Shown: positions 25,453 to 32,360 of the stretch, piece after piece | Layout of the letters: the number at the start of each line of letters is the position of its first letter | How positions within the stretch are numbered: position 1 is the stretch's first letter | Origin: Chloroflexus sp. MS-G | GTDB lineage: Bacteria; Chloroflexota; Chloroflexia; Chloroflexales; Chloroflexaceae | DNA length: 32,360 nt | Direction: 5' to 3' | Assembly: GCF_000735195.1 (NCBI RefSeq) | Contig: NZ_JPIM01000052.1 | Span: forward strand, 1-32,360 | Program-made: the position numbers and the translations under genes | The notes under the pieces: model-generated | The model's input: only the letters and a program-made list of their open reading frames with translations | What the model was told of the DNA's origin: nothing | The model's database searches: none

Positions 25453-26085
25453 CTACACCACCAGATCAAGGACACGGTAGCCGGCAGTGTTAATCACCAG
25501 CGTATGACCACATTGGGTCTCGGTCTGATGCCCAAACCCGTAGGAAAGATGAATATGACCGTGAATGAGATAACGAGGACGGAACCATTGCATAAAGCGT
25601 AATAGAGCGAGAAAGCCGCGATGGGGGTAATCGGGGCCGTTGTGAATACCGAGTGGTGGCGCATGGGTGAGCAAGACATCAAGATAACGCCCGTAGCGTA
25701 GGCGGTTGAGAAACAGGAGTGGTGTCATACGCAGCACACGGATCATCATCTGCGTTTCAGTGTACTGATGATGCCCTTCGAGTTTATACCGGATTGAACC
25801 ACCCAGACCACCGATAAGCAGCCCCTGATGGTAAACAACTCGATCCTCAACACAGGTAGCCCCGCGTGCATAGCTTACAACCTGACCATCAGCCTGTACT
25901 TCAGGCGAATCGTGATTCCCCCAGACGTAAAAGCAGGGCTGACCAAGCATCGTTACTACGAACTCAAGGTAATAGATCGGAAGATCGCCGCAGGCCAGCA
26001 CTAATTGCACATCTGCGAAGCGTTGCCTGATATTTAAGCTATAAACAGCCGGCACGATTTCATCGCTGATCGTTAGGGTGCGCAT
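25453..26085 (-). CDS. Calcineurin-like metallophosphoesterase
   Basis: The 210-residue protein has the metallophosphoesterase motifs: G33-D34 (LACGDLPIYYLE), G56-N57-H58-D59 (VWGNHDS), H141 (LLTHAPP) and H175-G-H177 (LIHGHIH). The usual first D-x-H motif is replaced by SDE (S7-D8-E9), so only one of its two metal ligands is the normal residue. It probably hydrolyses a phosphomonoester or phosphodiester; the substrate is unknown. The ribosome binding site is weak. It lies 66 bases downstream of the sensor kinase on the same strand and may be cotranscribed with it. Confidence 0.85.
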   Translation of the reverse strand: MRTLTISDEIVPAVYSLNIRQRFADVQLVLACGDLPIYYLEFVVTMLGQPCFYVWGNHDSPEVQADGQVVSYARGATCVEDRVVYHQGLLIGGLGGSIRYKLEGHHQYTETQMMIRVLRMTPLLFLNRLRYGRYLDVLLTHAPPLGIHNGPDYPHRGFLALLRFMQWFRPRYLIHGHIHLSYGFGHQTETQCGHTLVINTAGYRVLDLVV

Positions 26086-26151
26086 ACAGCCCTATTGTAC
26101 TCTATTTTTGCGTAGCAGACGAATGCAATAGCGGTACGTAAAATCTTCCGC

Positions 26152-27744
26152 CTACTCATTACTCACCACACTCATTATTTCAGCGGCTCCTATACTGGTT
26201 CCATCAGGCAACGGTAAATAGATAGCAAAAGTGCTGCCACGACCAACCTCACTGGCTACCGTCACATAACCACCATGCGCCTCGGCAACCCACTTCACAA
26301 TCGACAACCCGAGACCGGCGCCACCACTGTGTCGTGAACGCGAACGATCAACACGATAGAAACGTTCAAAAATGTGGGGCAGCGCTTCTTGACTGATTCC
26401 CACACCGGTATCGGCCACACTCAGGCAGGCAAACTGTTGATAGCGCTCTAATCCTAAGACAACCAGACCTCCTGGTGGCGTATATTGCAGAGCATTTACA
26501 CCAAGATTCAATAGTGCTTGTTTGATCCGATCCCGATCACCGTACACCAATATCTGGTCTTCGGCCCCGATCCGTAAACGTACTTGTCCGGCTAATGGTC
26601 GTAATTCGCGGAAGACCTCTAATAGCAGCGTGTCGAGTTCAACCGGTTCGTGACGTAGTACCACGTGCGTCTCGCTCTGGGCCAGCAGTAAGAGATCGTT
26701 AACCATACGGATTAGCCTGGCCGTTTCGCGTCGCATATCACCGATCACTTCCCTGAGCAAGCCTGAATCGGGTAAGGGATCGCGATCCAATAGTTCAAGA
26801 TTCCCCTGCATTGCCGTCAGTGGTGTTCGTAACTCGTGACTGACATCGGCGACGAAGCGCTGCTGGGCAAGGAAGAGTTTTTCCAGGCGTGACAACAGTT
26901 CATTAATCGTGACTGTCAGGAGCCACAGTTCATCACGTTCTGCCGGTTCTGGAATACGTCGATCCAGGTCTTCGGCACGTACAATACTTTGCGCGGTTAA
27001 GGTGATCTGCTCGATTGGCCGGAGTGCCTGTTTCGAGAGGTACATTGCCCCAAGACCGCCGATGACGAGGGCCAGTAATCCACCGCCGATCAAAATTTGT
27101 TGAAGCAGAGTCAATGTATTAATAACATCGTTCAACGGACGTGATACCTGTAAGAATCCAATTAGACGCTGATCACGAAAGACTACCGGCGTGATGAGGG
27201 ATTTTACCATCACACCGTTAATTTCGCGATCAACAATGATACCCTCGATATTATCTGCCGTTAACCGGAATGCTTCTGGTGGCAGAGGCAACATATACGG
27301 CTCGAGATTGGGGGTACTTGTAAGGAGCGAACCACTGCCGTCAAAGAATTGAGCGCCGATGTTGCGGTTGGTAAAGAGTTGAATAAAGTCGCGATTGAGA
27401 TACACCTGTAATTCACCGCTTGCGGTGCGAATGCTCTGAAATCCCACTGCTGAAAGGATGGCCCGGACCTGCTGCGTAGCCGCCGTCAAATCACGCTGCA
27501 CCCCTGCATACAAGGCCTGAGCAACCGCAAAATGAACACCAACCCCAATTGCAAGCAGGGCAAGGGCAAACAAACTCGTGTACAGCAATGTCAATCGCAG
27601 TCGGAAGGGTATGGCGCGAAATATGCTGGGTGTCCAGCGAAATAGTCTCAGCCGTGATAGTGATGGTACTTCGCCTGCCTGCACCTGAGCAATATCCTCT
27701 CTAGTCTTTTCTTTCGCTGTATCACTGTCGGTCATTGAGTTCAT
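26152..27744 (-). CDS. Membrane sensor histidine kinase, no adjacent response regulator
   Basis: The 530-residue protein has an N-terminal cytoplasmic extension (1-48), a first membrane segment (about 50-75), an extracytoplasmic sensor region (about 78-212), a second membrane segment (about 213-237), a HAMP linker (238-290), a HisKA domain with phosphorylated H303 (FVADVSHELRTPLT), and a HATPase domain with N417 (N box), D445-TGVG (G1), FERFYR (F box) and GAGLGL (G2). It should autophosphorylate and pass phosphate to a response regulator, but none is in this window. The divergent partner is a glutathione peroxidase, which may hint at an oxidative signal; this is speculation. The signal is unknown. 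Confidence 0.93.
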   Translation of the reverse strand: MNSMTDSDTAKEKTREDIAQVQAGEVPSLSRLRLFRWTPSIFRAIPFRLRLTLLYTSLFALALLAIGVGVHFAVAQALYAGVQRDLTAATQQVRAILSAVGFQSIRTASGELQVYLNRDFIQLFTNRNIGAQFFDGSGSLLTSTPNLEPYMLPLPPEAFRLTADNIEGIIVDREINGVMVKSLITPVVFRDQRLIGFLQVSRPLNDVINTLTLLQQILIGGGLLALVIGGLGAMYLSKQALRPIEQITLTAQSIVRAEDLDRRIPEPAERDELWLLTVTINELLSRLEKLFLAQQRFVADVSHELRTPLTAMQGNLELLDRDPLPDSGLLREVIGDMRRETARLIRMVNDLLLLAQSETHVVLRHEPVELDTLLLEVFRELRPLAGQVRLRIGAEDQILVYGDRDRIKQALLNLGVNALQYTPPGGLVVLGLERYQQFACLSVADTGVGISQEALPHIFERFYRVDRSRSRHSGGAGLGLSIVKWVAEAHGGYVTVASEVGRGSTFAIYLPLPDGTSIGAAEIMSVVSNE

Positions 27745-27831
27745 AGCATACCTGGCCGATTTGAAAAATGAATATATTCTTTTCTCAGCATACCATGTTG
27801 GCCGCGCAATGTGCTGACCAAATCTTCAGGG

Positions 27832-27860
27832 TTGACGTTAGCAGGAAGTCAGGTCATACT
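27832..27860 (+). promoter_or_regulatory. Possible promoter of the glutathione peroxidase gene
   Basis: TTGACG (27832-27837) and CATACT (27855-27860) are 17 bp apart, in the 157-base divergent region shared with the sensor kinase. Confidence 0.45.
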
Positions 27861-27901
27861 GCTAATAGTGAAAAGTTGAAACTTCATTCAAGTGAGCGTC
27901 T

Positions 27902-28375
27902 ATGAGTATCTACGAATTGACAGCCCGTACCATTGATGGCAAGATTCAATCATTGTCGGCCTATCGGGGCAATGTGCTGTTGATTGTTAACGTCGCCAGT
28001 CATTGTGGGCTAACCCCGCAATACGGCGATCTTGAATCACTTTACCGCCGCTACCGTGACCGTGGTTTTGTCGTGCTTGGTTTTCCCAGTAATCAGTTTA
28101 ATCAGGAACCTGATGATGAAGCTACGATCAAAGACTTTTGTATTCGTAATTATGCCGTTACTTTCCCGCTGTTTGCTAAAGTTGCGGTGAACGGTCCTGA
28201 TACACACCCCATCTTCGCGTATCTGAAGCAACAACAACCGGGTCTCAGCCCTGACGGTGAGATCAAGTGGAACTTCACGAAATTTCTGGTGAGTCGCAAC
28301 GGCAAGGTTGTGCGACGTTACGCCCCGACCGATACAGTGGGGTTAATCGAACGTGAACTGATCGAGTGGCTATAA
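27902..28375 (+). CDS. Glutathione peroxidase family protein (cysteine type)
   Basis: The 157-residue protein matches the glutathione peroxidase fold. The peroxidatic residue is C35 in NVASHCGLTPQY, a cysteine rather than selenocysteine. Supporting residues include Q68 (FNQEPDDE) and W123-N124 (IKWNFTKFLV), and C80 (DFCIRNY) is in place to act as the resolving cysteine of thioredoxin-dependent members. It should reduce hydrogen peroxide or lipid hydroperoxides in the cytoplasm. It is divergent from the sensor kinase and 239 bases upstream of the BTAD regulator. The ribosome binding site is modest. Confidence 0.95.
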   Translation: MSIYELTARTIDGKIQSLSAYRGNVLLIVNVASHCGLTPQYGDLESLYRRYRDRGFVVLGFPSNQFNQEPDDEATIKDFCIRNYAVTFPLFAKVAVNGPDTHPIFAYLKQQQPGLSPDGEIKWNFTKFLVSRNGKVVRRYAPTDTVGLIERELIEWL

Positions 28376-28614
28376 ACGACACTGTGCTAGGAGGTGCCCC
28401 TTCCCGACCTCGCCTCGCCGGGTGGGCGGCGCTTCCTGTTGTTGCCGCCGCGAATGGTGACATTCATGCTGATCATAATGAGAGCGGCAGGTTGGTTAGG
28501 TGAGAACGTCGAAAAGCCCTATCAGAACGATTATCACATTCCCCTACGTCTGAACTGGCATTATAATAATCGCTATAGGCAGAGAAACTCAATCGATCAC
28601 GTCGCAGAGGCAGC

Positions 28615-31600
28615 ATGTCGTACCAGTTGCCGTATTCTCTTGAATTCCGAGTTTTTGGCGCTCCACGCCTCTTGCTCGATCAGCACGATGTACCGTTCCG
28701 CCGCCGACAACCGCTGGCAATTATGGCCGTGCTGGCGCTCAGCGAACGCGCCGTCACCCGCGATGAACTGACGTACCTGTTGTGGCCCGACTCGCCGCAG
28801 AACGTTGGCCGTCAACGGTTACGTCGTTCCCTCTCGCAATTGCGTCAGTTAGTTGGTTCGCTGGCTGACCAATTGTTGACCGGTCAATCTGGCGTTGGCA
28901 GTGATGTCATCCGTTTTAACGCCAGTATGTGCCGGGTCGATGCGCATGAATTCGTGCGCTTATCCGGTCTGGCGCGCACGCTACCCGATCCAGATGGTTT
29001 ACGTGCTGCCGATCAGGCGGCCCGACTCTATGCCGGACCATTGCTGAGTGGTCTGGAGCTTGACGAGTCGCCGGAGTTTGAACACTGGCTTTGCCAGCAG
29101 CGCGAACGCTTCGAGCGTATGCACCTTGATGTCTGGCAACGTTTGGTTGATGGCTATGCTAGCACGGGTGATGTTGAGCGTGCGCTTGCTGCGGCTGAAC
29201 ATGCACTCGTTCTCGATCCGCTCTGTGAAATGCTGCACCGCAAAGCGATGTGGCTCTATGCAAAAACCGGTCGGCGTAGTGATGCCATTCGCCAGTTCAT
29301 GTATTGCAAGACCGTGCTCGAACGTGAGCTGGCGATTGAACCTGATGCAGATACGGTGGCGCTCTATCAGGCGATTCTTGATGACCGACTCGATGCCGTG
29401 CAGTCGCTGGTCTTCCGAGATTGGTCGTTGCCATCAATTCCCAGCGTTGCCACCGGTCGCACGGAACGCACCTCGCCATTGACCCGTAATCCGACGTTAA
29501 CAGCCCATCTGATCACAGCCCTCCACACGGCGCTCGCCGGATCGTCGCCGGTTGTCGTTGTGGAGGGACCGGCTGGCAGCGGGAAAACGCGCATGGTTCG
29601 CCAGGCGCTGGATCAGATTCGGCAAACAACGACCCGTCCTCTGGTCTGGCAATGCAGTGCACGACGATCAGGGCAGCAATGCCCCTTTGGCGTCATGATC
29701 GACCTGCTCGATACGGCGCTGCGCGACCGACTGAACCATCCTGATGCAGAGCGTACTTTACCGACCGACGTGCGGATGACTGAGGCCATCCGCGTGCTGC
29801 CGGAATTGCGCGCCGTTTTCCTCCGCTTGCAACCCATTCGCCAGAGCGTAGAAGAGGTACCATCGTCTCACCACCTCTTACAGCGGCGGTTGTTACAGGC
29901 GCTGCCACGCGCTATCCATGCGCTGGCGGGTGGAGAGCCGGTTATCGTCGTACTGGAAGACCTGGATCAGGCCGATCCACTCTCGATTGAAGCCGTTGCC
30001 TGGCTGTCGCGCTCGCTGCACGGAACGAGTCTGGCGCTGGTGATCACCTGTCGCACAGAAGGAGGCGCTCTCAATGTGATGCTCTCCGATCTGCGTGCGC
30101 GTGGTATGCTGCAATCGCTGACCCTTCCTGCATTTGATTACCCAACAGTTATTCGTCTGGCCCTGAATGCCGGTCTATCGCCGACAACGGCTGAACAGAT
30201 TTGGCAGCAGACGGGCGGGGCGCCGCTGGTAACCCACGAGATGGTACGTGCGATGGTCACTGCCGGAAAAGACCTTTCCGCACTTCCTTCATCACTGCAC
30301 GAAGCCATTCAGATTCAGTTGAAATGGCTTGCCCCGACCACCCGCCAGGTCATGGAAGCAGCAGCAGTGCTGCAAAGCGGTAATGCACTTGAGATTCAAC
30401 AGATCAGCGGACGCACCGCCGATGAGGTGGAACACGCCTTTGAGGAACTTCAGGCACGCGACTGGCTCATGTTTGACGGTACGCGGTACATTGTCGCTCA
30501 TCCAGAGGTGCAGGAAGCAGTGCTGGAGAGCCTGAGTCCGGCGCGTCGCCAGCGGCTGCACCGTCAGGCTGCGTTGGTGATGCGTCAGCACAACGCAGAC
30601 CCCGTGCGCATTGCACATTACCTTACCGCCGCCGATCAATCAGACGAGGCGGCAGAGATGTGGCTTCAGGCGGCACGGCGCGCCCGATCACTCTATGCGC
30701 ACGATGCTGCACTCATGGCACTTCAGAAGGGGTTGGGGCTGGTTCGCGATCGACAGGTGCTGTTCAAATTGTTGAGTGAACAGGAATCAATTCTGCACGA
30801 ACACGGGTTGCGTGATGAACAACGGGCAGCGCTAGAGACGCTGGATCGTTTAGTCGAACAGTCACCCGATCACCCTGACTGGCGCGCCGAAGTCTATCGC
30901 AAACGCGGGCGTCTTGCCCTTGCGTGCAACGAGTGGAATGCCGCTATCGATGCGCTGCGTCGAGCGGCAGTGTTCACCCTTCACAGCGACTGGGCAACGT
31001 TGTGTCTGCTGGCGCGCGCCCTCGGACACAACCAGCAATGGCACGAAGCAGACGAGATGCTCGAACGTGCGCTGGCGCTGGCACAGCAGCAGCGTGATCG
31101 TGAGGCGCAGGCGCGCTGCTGGCTGACGCGCGCCGACATCGAGCAGGGACGGGAGTGCTTCGACGCTGCCGAAAACGCTTTGAAGCACGCCGTACAACTG
31201 GTGGACTCCTCATCACCCACATTGCCGCAACTGATGTTGAACCTTGGGAATATGGCTACCGTGCGCAACGATTTCGTCAGTGCGCTGACGTATGGACAGG
31301 AGGCGCAACGTCTGTTTGCGCAGCGGGGCGCGCCCGATAGCGAAGCCGCGGCCTGGGTGCTGGTCGCCCGGATGCACGCTCGCCTGGGGCAGTTTGAAGC
31401 GGCATTCGAAGCGTACCAGGCTGCCTATGCGGGGTATGCTGCACTCGAACTGCGCCAGGGTATGGCAGCCGCTCGTATCAATGCGTGCACCCTGGCGTTG
31501 CGCATTGGCAATTTTGACAACGGGTTGCGCCTGGCAGAGGAAGCCTGGGAACTGTTCCAGGCGATCAACGATGTGCGTGGCATGTGCGTTGCCGCCAGCA

Positions 31601-32160
31601 ACATGGGCGCAGCGCTGGTCTGGATGGGGCGCGGCGCCGAAGCCGAATCCTGGCTGCGTGAATCGTATGAGCGTGCGGTTGCGATTCCGCTGCCTGCGCA
31701 ACAGGCGGCAGCACTGGCGAACCTGGGCGCGGCGCTGCTCCAGCAGGGGCGGTTGGAAGAAGCCCGTCGGTTGATGGAACAGGGACTGGCGTTGCGCGTC
31801 GCGCAGGGACATATCGATGTGAGCATCGACCGCGCCTTTCTGGCGATTGCCTGCCTGCGTCTCGGCGACATCGAGGCTGCCGACCGGCATAGCCTGGAAG
31901 CTGTGGAGTACCTGGCGCGAGCGCCACAGGTAGAAAACCCGCACCAGGTCTGGTTTGCACGTGCTCAGGTGCTCCGTGCCCAGGGGCGGATCGTTGAAGC
32001 CAACACTGCTTTGCAGTCAGCCGTGAAATACCTGTACCGCAGCGAACAACAACTGCCGCCACCGTACCGCGAACGTTACCGCCACGTGTTTTCGTTCAAC
32101 CGTGCGATCTTATACGCCTGGAACAGTGGCGTCTGGCCTGAACCGCCGATGTTGGTGTGA
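28615..32160 (+). CDS. BTAD-type transcriptional activator with AAA-type ATPase and TPR repeats
   Basis: The 1181-residue protein starts with an OmpR-type winged helix (about 10-100) and a bacterial transcriptional activation domain (BTAD, 108-255, DVWQRLVDGYASTGDVERAL). An ATPase follows with Walker A GPAGSGKT (318-325) and Walker B VIVVLEDLD (443-451). The remainder (about 640-1170) is helical tetratricopeptide-type repeat with recurrent A-x-x-x-G-x-x-x-E patterns. Such SARP/LuxR-large-type regulators couple ATP and ligand or partner binding to promoter activation. The target is unknown. GAGG five bases upstream supports the ATG. GC content of the gene is higher than that of the neighbouring peroxidase gene. 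No clear promoter; TATAAT occurs at 28562-28567 without a -35. Confidence 0.88.
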   Translation: MSYQLPYSLEFRVFGAPRLLLDQHDVPFRRRQPLAIMAVLALSERAVTRDELTYLLWPDSPQNVGRQRLRRSLSQLRQLVGSLADQLLTGQSGVGSDVIRFNASMCRVDAHEFVRLSGLARTLPDPDGLRAADQAARLYAGPLLSGLELDESPEFEHWLCQQRERFERMHLDVWQRLVDGYASTGDVERALAAAEHALVLDPLCEMLHRKAMWLYAKTGRRSDAIRQFMYCKTVLERELAIEPDADTVALYQAILDDRLDAVQSLVFRDWSLPSIPSVATGRTERTSPLTRNPTLTAHLITALHTALAGSSPVVVVEGPAGSGKTRMVRQALDQIRQTTTRPLVWQCSARRSGQQCPFGVMIDLLDTALRDRLNHPDAERTLPTDVRMTEAIRVLPELRAVFLRLQPIRQSVEEVPSSHHLLQRRLLQALPRAIHALAGGEPVIVVLEDLDQADPLSIEAVAWLSRSLHGTSLALVITCRTEGGALNVMLSDLRARGMLQSLTLPAFDYPTVIRLALNAGLSPTTAEQIWQQTGGAPLVTHEMVRAMVTAGKDLSALPSSLHEAIQIQLKWLAPTTRQVMEAAAVLQSGNALEIQQISGRTADEVEHAFEELQARDWLMFDGTRYIVAHPEVQEAVLESLSPARRQRLHRQAALVMRQHNADPVRIAHYLTAADQSDEAAEMWLQAARRARSLYAHDAALMALQKGLGLVRDRQVLFKLLSEQESILHEHGLRDEQRAALETLDRLVEQSPDHPDWRAEVYRKRGRLALACNEWNAAIDALRRAAVFTLHSDWATLCLLARALGHNQQWHEADEMLERALALAQQQRDREAQARCWLTRADIEQGRECFDAAENALKHAVQLVDSSSPTLPQLMLNLGNMATVRNDFVSALTYGQEAQRLFAQRGAPDSEAAAWVLVARMHARLGQFEAAFEAYQAAYAGYAALELRQGMAAARINACTLALRIGNFDNGLRLAEEAWELFQAINDVRGMCVAASNMGAALVWMGRGAEAESWLRESYERAVAIPLPAQQAAALANLGAALLQQGRLEEARRLMEQGLALRVAQGHIDVSIDRAFLAIACLRLGDIEAADRHSLEAVEYLARAPQVENPHQVWFARAQVLRAQGRIVEANTALQSAVKYLYRSEQQLPPPYRERYRHVFSFNRAILYAWNSGVWPEPPMLV

Positions 32161-32360
32161 GTGGCGCTCATTTCACCCTGTAAGTACTCGCCACGCCCCA
32201 ACCGCTCGAATCTCGACATACCATTGAATGACGCCCTGCCGGGTTCTTTGCTGTAAACGTTGTGTAGACGCCTCTTCAGTAAGATGGGGATGTCTTCATA
32301 ACAGCGGAGAGGAAAGAACGTTACCGTTTCTTCCGGGCAAATGCTGCGATAGGATAAACG
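32161..32360. other. Gap after the BTAD regulator gene
   Basis: An imperfect candidate terminator, GTGGCG (32161-32166) pairing with CGCCAC (32189-32194), lies right after the stop codon. A purine-rich stretch (AGAGGAAAG, near 32310) could precede a gene outside the window. No gene starts here that I can support. Confidence 0.3.

Overview
The window reads as a chromosomal segment of a filamentous anoxygenic phototroph of the Chloroflexia, most likely Chloroflexus or a close relative. This is an inference from several signs: mid-50s GC with drifts, a compact SigA-type sigma factor, PT-rich membrane proteins with SH3b domains, a secreted protein ending in a PLV-type tail, a large BTAD/AAA/TPR regulator, and GC-rich dispersed intergenic repeats. 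I see no rRNA, tRNA, insertion sequence, prophage or CRISPR array.

Layout. 27-4670 (minus): an EamA exporter, the SigA/RpoD-type sigma factor with its own promoter and a leader of about 260 nt, and a translationally coupled pair made of an SH3b membrane protein and a DEDDh exonuclease with a WYL-like tail. 4671-5630 is a repeat-rich gap with a tandem array of alternating 120- and 104-bp units. 5631-9529: bacterial ferritin (minus) faces away from topA (plus), each with a good sigma-70-type promoter; topA converges on a nicotinamidase-like hydrolase (minus). 9904-14587 (plus): a PhoU-domain protein and cobalamin-dependent methionine synthase (metH), the latter behind a leader of about 250 nt with two hairpins. 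15022-18342 (plus): a secreted beta-helix protein and a DAO-type FAD oxidoreductase. 18357-23932 (minus): a tight four-gene cluster (GT-C-like membrane glycosyltransferase, AlkZ/YcaQ-like winged-helix protein, lipoate-ligase-like protein, lipoprotein serine hydrolase). 24394-27744 (minus): a ParB-fold protein, a metallophosphoesterase and an orphan sensor histidine kinase. 27902-32160 (plus): a cysteine-type glutathione peroxidase and a giant BTAD/AAA/TPR regulator.

How the genes relate. Most are housekeeping or single-function genes; no catabolic or defence island is obvious. Ferritin and the glutathione peroxidase handle iron and peroxide stress, TopA and the sigma factor serve DNA topology and transcription, and MetH closes the methyl cycle. 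The least ordinary content is the repeat architecture between the SH3 and ferritin genes, which has a single-copy relative 19 kb away; the exonuclease-WYL fusion; the mixed four-gene operon with a candidate DNA glycosylase; and the structured leaders of metH, rpoD and the beta-helix gene. Statements on function rest on family recognition by eye, because no database search was possible.
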